A DNA stretch of 64,000 nt from positions 84,125-148,124 of the forward strand of contig JBEGVN010000082.1 of the NCBI GenBank assembly GCA_041178325.1, given 5' to 3'. Each line of letters starts with the position of its first letter. Within the stretch, counting starts at the first letter, position 1. The notes under the pieces are model-generated. The model worked only from the letters and a program-made list of their open reading frames with translations, was not told where the DNA came from and did not search any database. Positions 1 through 8,679 of this stretch are shown here, one piece after another. A program made the translations under genes and the position numbers. Source of the DNA: UBA6136 sp041178325 (GTDB taxonomy: Bacteria; Pseudomonadota; Gammaproteobacteria; Methylococcales; Methylococcaceae).

Positions 1-644
1 ATAATGAACAATTTGGGATTCAACACGCGGGCAGACAGAACAATGTAGACGTTCGTTGCATCATCGCCACTTGTAACGATGAGGCCTTTGGCTCGCGTGA
101 TGCCAGCCTGCTGGAGCACCTGATCATCGCTCGCATCCCCAAGAATAAAGAGATAGCCCTGCTGAACGGCAAGCGCCTGCGCCTCAACGCGATTATCGAT
201 AATGACGAAGGGCATGCCGGAATCGTTCATTTCACGCGCAGCTTGCCGGCCTACTCGCCCCAGCCCCGCAATGATGACATGACTCTCGAAAGCGTCGATC
301 TTTCTCTGCATTTTCTTGGTCTCAAAGGGATCGGATACTCGAATCATGACCAAATTGTCCATGATCACGGTGAGGCTATAGAAGAGACTCCCGATCCCTG
401 TCATGGCAATCAGGATGGTGAAAAGCCGACCGGCTTCATCCAAATGAATGATTTCGCCATAACCAATCGTGGTGATCGTGATCACCGTCATGAAAAGGGC
501 ATCAAGGAAAGTCGCGTTCTGGTCTTGCCCCAGAAAGTAATAGCCTATCGTGCCCACGATGGTCACGGCCACAACTGTGGCAACCGGGGTGACTAGGCGA
601 GCCTTGAGACCCGCTTGCGGAACATTATGCGTCTGACTGGGCAA
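1..644 (-). CDS. Potassium channel with TrkA-N domain (C-terminus beyond window)
   Basis: Inner-membrane K+ channel subunit with a cytoplasmic nucleotide-binding regulatory domain. About 214 residues are visible; the rest lies past the left edge. One membrane helix (about residues 17-38) is followed by a pore loop whose selectivity filter TTIGYGE sits at about 58-64, then a second helix (74-98). A Rossmann-type TrkA-N domain starts near residue 122, with GLGRVG at 127-132. No in-frame ATG follows the upstream stop TGA, so I chose TTG at 644, preceded by GAAGAGG about 11 bases upstream. The two-helix plus RCK layout is that of the Ion_trans_2/TrkA_N family. The start codon is uncertain, the function is not. 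Confidence 0.88.
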   Translation of the reverse strand, partial: MPSQTHNVPQAGLKARLVTPVATVVAVTIVGTIGYYFLGQDQNATFLDALFMTVITITTIGYGEIIHLDEAGRLFTILIAMTGIGSLFYSLTVIMDNLVMIRVSDPFETKKMQRKIDAFESHVIIAGLGRVGRQAAREMNDSGMPFVIIDNRVEAQALAVQQGYLFILGDASDDQVLQQAGITRAKGLIVTSGDDATNVYIVLSARVLNPKLFI

Positions 645-731
645 CCTTACGATGACCTCTTCGTTCCTTCAGTTAGACGACGGGCCCAGTGGCCGCCTCA
701 ATCCCCTCAGAGATCCTCAGCCCAAGGCCCT

Positions 732-1094
732 TCAGGAGGCCGCCGACAGTAACTGAGTTTCCCCAGGGTTGGCATCTCCTCGCCACAACTTTTCCAGTTG
801 ATAGAAGTCTCGAATTTGAGGCTTCATCACATGCACAATTACTTCGCCAAGGTCGACCAGGACCCATTCACCCACATCCTCACCTTCAACGCCAATGGGT
901 TGGGTATCATTTTTCTTGGCTTCTTCTGCGACATGAGATGCAAGTGATTTCACGTGGCGTTCCGATGTACCACTCGCAACCACCATGAAATCAGTCATGC
1001 TGGTCTTGCCGCGAACGTCCAGAACGGTCACATCCTTGGCTTTGCTGTCTTCAAGGGTGCTTAGGACCACTTCCAGAAGTTTCTCAACATTCAT
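732..1094 (-). CDS. rsfS: Ribosomal silencing factor RsfS
   Basis: RsfS binds ribosomal protein uL14 and blocks subunit joining when nutrients are low. The 120-residue protein covers the whole family domain, including the segment TDFMVVASGTSERHVKSLA near residues 34-52 and the conserved GEWVLVDLGEVIVHVM region near 75-90. It starts with ATG. In many gammaproteobacteria rsfS follows nadD, but here it lies downstream of mltD with a 77-base gap and no nadD in between. This suggests a local rearrangement, although co-transcription with mltD is possible. Confidence 0.95.
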   Translation of the reverse strand: MNVEKLLEVVLSTLEDSKAKDVTVLDVRGKTSMTDFMVVASGTSERHVKSLASHVAEEAKKNDTQPIGVEGEDVGEWVLVDLGEVIVHVMKPQIRDFYQLEKLWRGDANPGETQLLSAAS

Positions 1095-1171
1095 CTTTTT
1101 TCTCGGGTATTCAATCTTTATCTATGGGGCGCAGGTACGACAAAAGACTTCAAATCAAGCCCAGGAAAGGC

Positions 1172-2794
1172 TTACTTTTTCTTTTGTGTCTTGGAACTTC
1201 CCTTGGATGCTGGCGCTGAATCAGAAGGAGTTGACTTGCCCCCCCCCTTGACGGCAGATTTTCGGGATGCCGGCTCTTCCTTATGGCGAGAAACTGGCTC
1301 CTCCCGGGTTCTGTGACCCGCATGACCACTCTCACTTTGGCCGCGATGCTTATCTGAACGCCGGTGGCCTGACTTCTCCTCATGCCCGAAATCATGGCTT
1401 CGACTGCTCCCACTTCTTTCGGAATGACGCATCGAGGAAGTTGCCGGGATGATGGGCTCTGAGACGATGAGCCGCTGACCCGCCTGAATCTGTGTTGTTG
1501 CTGGAATATTGTTCAAGCGTGCTACGGTTGCCGCGTCTAAACCATATTTCCGCGAGACGGAATAAAGTGTCTCCCCTCGCTGCACTTCATGGGTCTTGCC
1601 CGGCCTACCGCCATCACCCTCATCACTTGACGCACGACGTTCAGATGCACTGTGCAAGGCGGAGGCACTTCCGCCTTCAGTGCGGTCCTCCGAGGCGACA
1701 CTCGCAGAGTCAGCCTTTTTCGCAAACTCCTTGCGGAACGTTTCGAAGGGCGCCGGAGCAATCGGGACATCCTCTCCGGAGTAGAGTGATCGCATCAGTG
1801 GTTTCTTTTCCTGATGCAACCGCTCAACCTCCTGCCTGAAATCAGCAGCCTTTTTATCTGCGGGGATATAGAGATGGAAACTACCATCCAGATCAGCAAT
1901 CTGGCCCTTAAATCCTGGGTTCAGCTCATAGAGCTTGTCGAGAGAGATACCCGCCGCATCGGCAGCCAAAGCCAGATCGAGCTGGTTACTGACCTTGACG
2001 GGCTTGTAAATCGCAGCATTCGGCATGTCCTTGAGACTGATGCCGTATTTTTCCGAATCAGCAAATAAACGCGCCACGGCAAGAAGCCTTGGCACATAGG
2101 CCCGGGTTTCCTGAGGAAGATTCAGGGACCAAAAGTCCGTAGGTAACCCCTGCGCCAGATTACGCTTGACCGCCCGCGATACGTTGCCTTCCCCACAGTT
2201 GTAGGCGGCAATTGCCAACAGCCAATCACCAAAGTCGCCATGCAACTTAGTCAGGTACTTGATCGCTGCTTTGGTCGAAGCATAGATGTCTCGCCGGCCG
2301 TCGTAGGAGTGGCTGTGCTTTAGCCCATAGTTATGGCCCGTCGAGGGGATAAATTGCCAGATTCCTGCGGCGCGGGCCGGGGATACCACATGTGGCTGGA
2401 AGGCACTCTCGACAATCGGCAGTAGAGCGATTTCACCGGGAACATTCTTGGTCTCTACCAGCTTGACGATGGAGTAGAGGAAGGGTTCAGCACGATTTTG
2501 GGCACGCTCGAGGTACCCGGGATGGTTAGCGAACCAGTTGAGTTCACGATCAATGTCCGGGTGCTCGATGCGCGGCAGCGCATAGAGGGCAAAAAGCCGA
2601 TCCCAGAGCGTGTCGTACTGGGAGCCTCTCGAGGGTTTCTTCTTCCTTGCGGCCTTACCCTGCATTGACTCAGCCTCCGCCGAATCGGGTATATTGGGGC
2701 CCTTCTTGACCTCGTTCCTGGAGCAGCCCGCTAGTGTTGATAAAAGGATCAAAAGACAGCAGGCCAATCGGACGCGAGATTTTTGCAGTTGCAT
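1172..2794 (-). CDS. mltD: Membrane-bound lytic murein transglycosylase D
   Basis: Outer-membrane lipoprotein that cleaves the glycan strands of peptidoglycan. The signal peptide ends in lipobox LAGC (residues 21-24). A transglycosylase SLT domain spans about 105-225, with the likely catalytic Glu in the VESAF motif (E129) and the family motif GIWQFIPSTG at 144-153. One LysM peptidoglycan-binding domain lies at about 401-445. The last 85 residues are low-complexity, rich in Ser, His, Arg and Lys, and end in a lysine cluster, which is not typical of the family. E. coli MltD has two LysM repeats, this protein shows one. It is divergent from the yafS-rnhA-dnaQ operon, as in E. coli, where gloB sits between them; gloB is missing here. 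Confidence 0.93.
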   Translation of the reverse strand: MQLQKSRVRLACCLLILLSTLAGCSRNEVKKGPNIPDSAEAESMQGKAARKKKPSRGSQYDTLWDRLFALYALPRIEHPDIDRELNWFANHPGYLERAQNRAEPFLYSIVKLVETKNVPGEIALLPIVESAFQPHVVSPARAAGIWQFIPSTGHNYGLKHSHSYDGRRDIYASTKAAIKYLTKLHGDFGDWLLAIAAYNCGEGNVSRAVKRNLAQGLPTDFWSLNLPQETRAYVPRLLAVARLFADSEKYGISLKDMPNAAIYKPVKVSNQLDLALAADAAGISLDKLYELNPGFKGQIADLDGSFHLYIPADKKAADFRQEVERLHQEKKPLMRSLYSGEDVPIAPAPFETFRKEFAKKADSASVASEDRTEGGSASALHSASERRASSDEGDGGRPGKTHEVQRGETLYSVSRKYGLDAATVARLNNIPATTQIQAGQRLIVSEPIIPATSSMRHSERSGSSRSHDFGHEEKSGHRRSDKHRGQSESGHAGHRTREEPVSRHKEEPASRKSAVKGGGKSTPSDSAPASKGSSKTQKKK

Positions 2795-2857
2795 TACGTT
2801 ATTAAATCCTCAACCTTTGCCGGCAGCCGGAATTTCCGCGTATCTCTCGAATAAGCA

Positions 2858-3601
2858 ATGAAAAAGATACGACCTGCGAAGACCCAGGCGCGCCGTGAAT
2901 TTTTAGAATGGTATCACGTGGCAACCCTCGGACAAGCTCTACAGGGGAATGAATCCCAGTACCTACGCTCCTCCTTGCCGCACATATACAACCAACGGAC
3001 ACTCCAGGTGGGACGACTTGGATCGGAAAGTCGATATATAGACGCCGAGCGGGTTGGAAGCTTCATTCTCGCGGACAACAAGGGGCCAAGAAGCTTCCCG
3101 ACATTCATTCAGGCCTGCGCCGGATCGCTTCCGATCGCGACGGAAAGCGTTGATACGGTCATACTGCCGCATGTGCTGGAGTTTGTTGCCGACCGTCATC
3201 AGGTTCTCCGTGAGGTCGAGAGGGTTCTCAAACCCGAGGGGCGACTTTTCATTCTTGGCCTTAATCCCTGGTCGCCTGCCAGATACTTCAGCCTCTCCGG
3301 CCCGAAAGACTCCTTCTGGCAGTCCTACCTCATTCAGGCACATCATTTGCTGGACTGGCTCAGCATCCTGAAATTTGATGCCGAAATCGAGGCGGTTTTC
3401 ACTGCCAAGGGAACAACGCACCCGAAACAAGACCAGTCCCAGCTGGGCACTGTGAAAAGCTGGCTGTCGGTGGGATACGCTGTCAAAGCGATCAAGCGCA
3501 ACTACACGTTGATCCCCATTGAACCGGAGTGGTCGAGTCTAACTCGCCTTGTTACAGGCAAGTTAATGGAAAGCCCCCAACTCAATAGGGAATCAAATTG
3601 A
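2858..3601 (+). CDS. Class I SAM-dependent methyltransferase, YafS-like
   Basis: Predicted S-adenosylmethionine-dependent methyltransferase of unknown substrate, 247 residues. The C-terminal half of a Methyltransf_11 domain is clear: a DTVILPHVLEF acidic-loop segment near 103-113, then the helix and strand EVERVLKPEGRLFILGLNPWS at about 125-145. The glycine-rich motif I is poorly conserved. The position immediately before rnhA and dnaQ matches E. coli yafS, which supports orthology. The TGA stop overlaps the TTG start of rnhA, so the three genes are probably one operon reading from the short divergent region shared with mltD. Confidence 0.82.
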   Translation: MKKIRPAKTQARREFLEWYHVATLGQALQGNESQYLRSSLPHIYNQRTLQVGRLGSESRYIDAERVGSFILADNKGPRSFPTFIQACAGSLPIATESVDTVILPHVLEFVADRHQVLREVERVLKPEGRLFILGLNPWSPARYFSLSGPKDSFWQSYLIQAHHLLDWLSILKFDAEIEAVFTAKGTTHPKQDQSQLGTVKSWLSVGYAVKAIKRNYTLIPIEPEWSSLTRLVTGKLMESPQLNRESN

Positions 3602-4053
3602 ATAAGCAGGTAGAGATATATACCGATGGGGCCTGCAGGGGTAATCCGGGACCTGGGGGATGGGGAGCCCTCCTGATCTATGACGGCAAGGAACGGGAGA
3701 TTTATGGTGGAGAAAAAGACACCACCAACAACCGGATGGAGCTCACCGCCGCCATTAAGGCACTCGAAATTCTAAAAAGGCCCTGCAAAGTCCGAATCAC
3801 CACCGACTCTACCTATGTCATGAAGGGGATTACAGAATGGCTTCCCGGATGGATCAGGAAGGGATGGAGAACGTCTAGCAACAGTCCGGTAAAAAATGTC
3901 GACCTCTGGCAAGCTCTGGTGAGCGCGAAAGGTCAACATGAAGTCGAATGGCTATGGGTTAAAGGGCATAACGGCCATGCCGGCAACGAGCGTGCAGATG
4001 TCCTTGCAAACCGCGGCATTGATGAGTTGGTAAAGGGAGCTTCTGCACCGTGA
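3598..4053 (+). CDS. rnhA: Ribonuclease HI
   Basis: Degrades the RNA strand of RNA-DNA hybrids during replication and R-loop removal. The 151-residue protein is family length and carries the carboxylate metal ligands in order: D10 in IYTDGACRGNPG, the Glu in NNRMELTAA, the Asp in TTDSTYV and the Asp in GNERADVLA. The handle-region basic segment KGWRTSS is present. The start is TTG at 3598 and overlaps the methyltransferase stop. The 3' end overlaps dnaQ as GTGA. Translation of all three genes is therefore likely coupled. Confidence 0.97.
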   Translation: MNKQVEIYTDGACRGNPGPGGWGALLIYDGKEREIYGGEKDTTNNRMELTAAIKALEILKRPCKVRITTDSTYVMKGITEWLPGWIRKGWRTSSNSPVKNVDLWQALVSAKGQHEVEWLWVKGHNGHAGNERADVLANRGIDELVKGASAP

Positions 4054-4769
4054 CGCGTCAAATCATCCTCGACACAGAAACCACAGGGCTCGAACCTGCG
4101 GCAGGTCATCGCATTATTGAAATCGGTTGCGTAGAACTGATCGACCGAAAACTTTCCGGTCAGAGCTTTCATGTCTATATCAATCCGGAACGCGAAATTG
4201 ATGAGGGCGCCGTCGAAGTCCACGGACTTAGTGCTGAATTTCTTGCTGACAAGCCCCGGTTTGCAGATATTGCCGATGATTTTCTAGGATTTGTGGAAGG
4301 CGCTGAGCTCATCATTCACAACGCACCATTTGACGTGGGCTTCATCAACCACGAACTTCGCCTGCTTGAGTCAGGCCTCCCTCCCATCGGGGAGCGGTGC
4401 ATGATCATCGATACCCTTTTGATGGCGCGCAAGAAACACCCCGGACAGCGGAATAGTCTGGACGCGCTTTGCAAACGCTACGGCATCGACAACAGCCAGC
4501 GCACGCTTCATGGTGCTCTCTTGGATGCCGAAATCCTGGCTGAGGTGTATCTGGCCATGACCGGCGGCCAGATCACCTTGTCACTTGAACACGAAGATGA
4601 CACTTCACAGGCGGAAGATCCTGGCGAAGCGCTCAGAGCCTTGGGAGCCTCCCGGTTGCCCCTGCCCGTCATTTCGCCATCAGCCGAAGAACTGGCAGCC
4701 CATCTCTCGAGACTTCAGGACATCAACAAAGCCAGCTCTGGCAACTGCCGTTGGTCACTGCAGCCCTAA
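4050..4769 (+). CDS. dnaQ: DNA polymerase III epsilon subunit (proofreading exonuclease)
   Basis: The 3'-5' proofreading subunit of the replicative polymerase. It is a DEDDh exonuclease: Exo I motif DTETTG at residues 8-13, Exo II around HNAPFDVGF (about 90-98), Exo III with HGALLDAE (about 155-162). The C-terminal 55 residues are divergent and should carry the segment that binds the alpha subunit. The GTG start overlaps the rnhA stop. The rnhA-dnaQ pairing is conserved in gammaproteobacteria, although in E. coli the two genes are divergent rather than overlapping. Confidence 0.96.
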   Translation: MTRQIILDTETTGLEPAAGHRIIEIGCVELIDRKLSGQSFHVYINPEREIDEGAVEVHGLSAEFLADKPRFADIADDFLGFVEGAELIIHNAPFDVGFINHELRLLESGLPPIGERCMIIDTLLMARKKHPGQRNSLDALCKRYGIDNSQRTLHGALLDAEILAEVYLAMTGGQITLSLEHEDDTSQAEDPGEALRALGASRLPLPVISPSAEELAAHLSRLQDINKASSGNCRWSLQP

Positions 4770-4867
4770 TCCAGAAGGAAATGGAATGTAACCCCTCAAG
4801 AACTCCGACCGTTTGAGTTTCACCCTATAATCAGGGATTAATTTTTCGACGCAAACGGGGGGTTACC

Positions 4868-5641
4868 GTGCGAAGAGTCGTATTCAATCAGAAAGGCGGG
4901 GTCGGCAAATCAACAATCACCTGCAACCTTGCAGCGATTAGTGCCGCGCAAGGTCGAAAGACATTGGTCATTGACCTTGATGTTCAGGGAAATTCTTCCC
5001 ATTATCTTTTGGGTGACAAGGTCCCCGATCCTGAAGCGACTGTCGCAGAGTTCTTCAAGGACTCTCTCAGCATGAGCCTCTTTGGAAAGAACCAAATCGG
5101 AGCGTTGTCGGACCGTATTCACCAATCGCCATACGAGAACCTTTTTGTTCTCCCATCCCATCCCGAACTTGAGACACTTCAGTCTCGTCTGGAATCGCGC
5201 TACAAGATCTACAAGCTGAAGGAAGCGCTGGATGTACTGGAAGGCTATGATGACATTTACATCGACACCCCGCCGGTCCTTAATTTTTTCAGTCGCTCCG
5301 CCCTGATCGCAAGCCATGGTTGTGTGATCCCGTTTGACTGCGACGCGTTCTCAAGAGAAGCGTTACTCACCCTGATTGGCTCCATCGCAGAAATTCAGGC
5401 AGACCATAACCCCCACCTTAAAATCGAGGGCATTGTGGTCAACCAGTTTCAGTCCCGGGCAAAGCTTCCGCAGCAGCTGGTCGACGAATTGACTGATCAG
5501 GGCCTGCCGGTCCTGAACACCAAGCTCTCGACATCGGTCAAGGTCAGGGAATCCCACAGCTTGTCAAAGCCCCTTATCTACTTTGTTCCAGATCACAAGC
5601 TCACCCAGGAGTTTGTGGAGCTTCACGCAGAACTCTCCTGA
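4868..5641 (+). CDS. ParA family ATPase (orphan, chromosomal)
   Basis: P-loop ATPase of the ParA/MinD/Soj type, 257 residues. The deviant Walker A motif KGGVGKST is at residues 9-16, the signature Lys K9 is present, and the Walker A-prime region TLVIDLDVQGNSS follows at about 34-46. A Walker B-like DDIYIDTPP segment lies near 130-138. No parB or parS-like repeat is visible nearby, so this is an orphan member that may position a cellular cargo rather than a replicon. The start is GTG after a GGGGGG-rich ribosome-binding region. A TATAAT hexamer at 4826-4831 may be its -10 element, but I found no good -35. Confidence 0.85.
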   Translation: MRRVVFNQKGGVGKSTITCNLAAISAAQGRKTLVIDLDVQGNSSHYLLGDKVPDPEATVAEFFKDSLSMSLFGKNQIGALSDRIHQSPYENLFVLPSHPELETLQSRLESRYKIYKLKEALDVLEGYDDIYIDTPPVLNFFSRSALIASHGCVIPFDCDAFSREALLTLIGSIAEIQADHNPHLKIEGIVVNQFQSRAKLPQQLVDELTDQGLPVLNTKLSTSVKVRESHSLSKPLIYFVPDHKLTQEFVELHAELS

Positions 5642-5649
5642 TTCTCCCT

Positions 5650-5681
5650 CTTTGGAGAACGCTACAATGCGTTCTCCAAAG
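5650..5681. promoter_or_regulatory. Perfect 13-bp inverted repeat between parA and symporter
   Basis: The arms CTTTGGAGAACGC (5650-5662) and GCGTTCTCCAAAG (5669-5681) are perfectly complementary around the six-base loop TACAAT. The dyad begins 8 bases after the parA stop. There is no T-tract after it, so it is not a textbook Rho-independent terminator. It could be an mRNA-stabilising hairpin, an operator, or a weak terminator. Confidence 0.6.
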
Positions 5682-5729
5682 ATCAGGCGTCATGGACGGG
5701 GATGCCAAGACGATTCTTATGGAGACCCC

Positions 5730-7025
5730 ATGACCCCGCCCAAACTCAATAACCCCACGGTTCAGGTTCTAATAGCTATCACCCTGGGGATATTTCTCGG
5801 CCTCTACAATCGATCCCCCCTGGGTGCAGGCAGCTTTGATCCTGCCACTCTGGGTCAGGTCGGCATGATCCTCATCCGGTTCCTCAAGGCACTGGCTCTG
5901 CCACTGATTTTTTTCGCCGTAGCGGATGCCATTGTCAGAACAAATCTCGCTGAAAAATCCGGTCTTCGTTTCCTGGCGATTTGCCTATTCAATGTCAGCG
6001 TAGCCTCTAGCATTGCACTCACGCTGATCAATACTCTTCATCCGGGCACAAAATGGCAGGGCCACATTGAAGAACTCCTGAAGCTTGTGGGCTCGACATC
6101 TGCGGCAACGCATATCGCACCAGAGAAAACCAAACTGGACTGGGTCCAGGGGCTTTCTGGCCTCTTTCCGCAGCACCTTCTTGACCCTATCCAAACCGGA
6201 AATATCCTCGCAACCGTCATTCTGGCGGCTCTCGTCGGGCTGTCTGTTCGGAGCCTAAGCACATCAACCACAGGAGATGAGCGAAGGGCTGTAGAGCTCA
6301 TGGCTTCTGTCCTCACCGGTGGATTTTTGGTGTTCTCCCGAATTTTGCGTTTTACGATAAAACTAGCGCCTTTAGCGATCCTTACGCTAGTGACCCAAGC
6401 TGTGGGCAAACTCGGCCTCGGCATATTTCTGGATCTTTCGGATTACCTCTTCATCGTCATGTTGGGCCTGATGCTACAGGGCCTCATTTATTATCCTCTG
6501 GCTGCTTTTGTGGCGGGTGGGCGCTCACCCCTGAACTTTCTGCGGGGGGCATCTGAAGCCGCGTGGACGGGTTTTGCGGTCAACAGTAGTCTCGCGACTG
6601 TTCCCGTCAGCCTCAAATGCCTGAAGGAGATGAGGGTCGATGACCAGGCTGCCCGCATTTCAGTCTGTGGAGGAACCAATTTCAATAATGACGGCGTGGT
6701 GCTTTATGAGGTCATGACTGCCCTCTTCTTAGGTCAGTCTATGGGAATGGTGCTTGATCTGCCTCAGCAACTCATCATCGTCTCTTCGAGCATCATTGCC
6801 GCAGCCGGCATCGCTGGGGTTCCTGAAGCTGGACTAGTTATCCTCCCAATCGTTCTTGCAAACTCCGGATTCTCGGAGGCAGTGATCGCTGCCGCTATCC
6901 CCCTAGTTTCCCCAATCGACTGGATTCTTGCTCGTTGCCGCTCCGGCGTGAATGTGCTTGGAGATATTCTTGGCGCAACCATACTCTCACGCTGGAATGA
7001 GCGCTCTGGTAGCAGATTGCGCTAA
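5730..7025 (+). CDS. Dicarboxylate/amino acid:cation symporter (DAACS family)
   Basis: Inner-membrane secondary transporter related to GltP, DctA and SstT, using a proton or sodium gradient to import acidic amino acids or dicarboxylates. At 431 residues from the ATG at 5730 it is family length, with about eight membrane helices and re-entrant loops. The substrate and cation site is recognisable as GGTNFNNDGVVLYE, a variant of the family NMDG signature with Asn for Met and Val for Thr-Ala, so the substrate may differ from glutamate. I rejected the longer in-frame start at 5583 because it overlaps parA; GGAG lies just upstream of 5730. A bidirectional terminator follows. Confidence 0.88.
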   Translation: MTPPKLNNPTVQVLIAITLGIFLGLYNRSPLGAGSFDPATLGQVGMILIRFLKALALPLIFFAVADAIVRTNLAEKSGLRFLAICLFNVSVASSIALTLINTLHPGTKWQGHIEELLKLVGSTSAATHIAPEKTKLDWVQGLSGLFPQHLLDPIQTGNILATVILAALVGLSVRSLSTSTTGDERRAVELMASVLTGGFLVFSRILRFTIKLAPLAILTLVTQAVGKLGLGIFLDLSDYLFIVMLGLMLQGLIYYPLAAFVAGGRSPLNFLRGASEAAWTGFAVNSSLATVPVSLKCLKEMRVDDQAARISVCGGTNFNNDGVVLYEVMTALFLGQSMGMVLDLPQQLIIVSSSIIAAAGIAGVPEAGLVILPIVLANSGFSEAVIAAAIPLVSPIDWILARCRSGVNVLGDILGATILSRWNERSGSRLR

Positions 7026-7045
7026 TACCCAAAAAAAGACCGCCC

Positions 7046-7076
7046 AAAAAAAACCAGCCCGGAGGCTGGTTTTTTT
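7046..7076. terminator. Bidirectional Rho-independent terminator
   Basis: The stem CCAGCC/GGCTGG (7054-7059 and 7064-7069) has loop CGGA, is preceded by a run of A and followed by a run of T. It therefore terminates both strands and separates the convergent symporter and nhaD genes. Confidence 0.92.
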
Positions 7077-7092
7077 AGAGGAACAAAACCGA

Positions 7093-8448
7093 TCAGTGAT
7101 TGATCAGGTAGTGCACCACGATAGAGGATACGTAACCCGCTGCAATCGCAGGCGTCCACTTCAAATGGCTGAAGAAGGTGTACATCCCCTTGGAGCTTCC
7201 CATCAGAGCAACACCTGCCGCAGAGCCGACTGAAAGGAGCGTTCCGCCCACGCCTGCAGTGAGGGTGATCAGCAGCCACTGATAAAGATCCATGTCCGGG
7301 TTCATGCTGATGACAGCAAACATGACTGGGATGTTATCGACAACAGCGGAAAGCAATCCAACGAGAATATTGGCGGTGGTTGCACCCAGACCGTCGTACA
7401 TCGCGACGGAGGCCAATTCCAGATAGCCGATGTAACCCAGGCCACCAACAGCAAAGATCACACCAAAGAAAAACAGCAAGGTATCCCACTCAGAGTCCTT
7501 AACGTTCTCAAAGACATCAAACTTGCCACTCTCGGGATAAACCATCTTCAATCGATAGCCGTAAAGCATCAGGTAGGAAAGGCCCAGCATCATGCCCATG
7601 AAAGGGGGGAGATGAAGGAACTGCTTGAAACTGACCGCGGTAACAATCGTCAGAACAAAAAGACCGCAGACGATCAGTGCGCCAGGCTTCATGACCACAC
7701 GCTCTTCTTCAGCGTGTTCCGGCATTTCATTGGGAATCGCAAACTGCATGATGAGCGCAGGAACCACGAAATTCACAACGGACGGAATGAACAATTCAAA
7801 GAAATCGAAGAATTCCGCCTTGCCAGCCTGCCAAACCATCAGGGTGGTAATGTCACCAAAGGGGCTGAAAGCACCGCCCGCATTCGCTGCACTAACAAGG
7901 TTCACAAAGCCCAACGCAACAAATGCAGGACTTGAAGCACCGACAGCCATGACCACGGCACCCACCAGAAGTGCCGAAGTCAGATTATCTGCAACGGACG
8001 AAAGGAAGAAAGTGATGACACCGGTGATCCAGAAAAGAACACGGTAGTTGAAATTCCGACTGACCAGCCAGGAGCGAAGCGCTTCAAAGACATTCCGTTC
8101 CGCCATGGCATTGATATAGGTCATCGCCACCAGAAGGAAGAGGAAAAGTTCCGCATACTCCTTAAGGTCATGCTCGAATGCCTGGTGAACCTGATCCGCA
8201 GGAACGCCATTCGACGCTGCAAGATAAGCGACGTGCGCCCAAATGATCCCCGCTGCCAGAATGACAGGCTTGGACTTTCGCAGGTGCGTAAATTCCTCCG
8301 TCATGACGAAGGCGTAGGAAATAATGAAAATCAGGACACAATAGAGTCCACGCTGGGTGCCGGTCAGGCCGAGAGTCTGCCCCTCCTCTGCAAAGGCCAA
8401 TTCTGGGATGAGGAACAAGGACGCAAGCAAAAGGAATATCCGAATCAA
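7093..8448 (-). CDS. nhaD: Na+/H+ antiporter NhaD
   Basis: Exports sodium in exchange for protons, supporting salt and alkali tolerance. The 451-residue protein has about 12 predicted membrane helices and belongs to the ArsB/NhaD superfamily. Recognisable family segments include SSVADNLTSALLVGAV near 150-165, GGAFSPFGDITTLMVW near 190-205 and SAVVDNIPVMFAV near 365-377, with the charged residues in D-N-T motifs typical of cation binding. The N-terminus looks like a signal sequence ending AFA. No in-frame ATG lies near the domain start, so TTG at 8448 was chosen, with GAGGG 7 bases upstream. It is divergent from cysI. Confidence 0.93.
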   Translation of the reverse strand: MIRIFLLLASLFLIPELAFAEEGQTLGLTGTQRGLYCVLIFIISYAFVMTEEFTHLRKSKPVILAAGIIWAHVAYLAASNGVPADQVHQAFEHDLKEYAELFLFLLVAMTYINAMAERNVFEALRSWLVSRNFNYRVLFWITGVITFFLSSVADNLTSALLVGAVVMAVGASSPAFVALGFVNLVSAANAGGAFSPFGDITTLMVWQAGKAEFFDFFELFIPSVVNFVVPALIMQFAIPNEMPEHAEEERVVMKPGALIVCGLFVLTIVTAVSFKQFLHLPPFMGMMLGLSYLMLYGYRLKMVYPESGKFDVFENVKDSEWDTLLFFFGVIFAVGGLGYIGYLELASVAMYDGLGATTANILVGLLSAVVDNIPVMFAVISMNPDMDLYQWLLITLTAGVGGTLLSVGSAAGVALMGSSKGMYTFFSHLKWTPAIAAGYVSSIVVHYLINH

Positions 8449-8679
8449 GACACGGCCCTCAGTAGGTTAAAGTCAGATGCCCCCGCAGCAGATGGCAGGG
8501 TGAATTCTTGGGAAACAACCGCTAATTATAGTCGATTACTTGTGGCATTGGAGAAACACTCCTTTTCCCCACACCAACCCTTGGGGCCATCAAGATCACA
8601 ATCCAAGTGTTTTAGGGTCGATCTCGAAGGTGTATATTGGCCGGTCATCCGGCACAACCGAGAGCCTGAGCCAAAGCAC
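8449..8679. promoter_or_regulatory. Divergent nhaD/cysI control region
   Basis: A 231-base spacer between two divergent genes, so it must hold both promoters. I see no convincing -35/-10 pair. A short dyad, GCCGG-TCAT-CCGGC, lies near 8639-8654, upstream of the cysI start. A longer ORF that would extend cysI through this region has no family similarity and is ignored. Confidence 0.4.

Noticed and set aside
243..596. Plus-strand frame over the K+ channel gene
   Set aside because: It is antisense to a channel gene with an exact selectivity filter, and its His/Asp-rich composition has no family similarity.
5583..5729. Longer start of the symporter inside the end of parA
   Set aside because: It adds a hydrophilic stretch overlapping parA and the 13-bp palindrome; the ATG at 5730 has a ribosome-binding site and begins at the first family helix.
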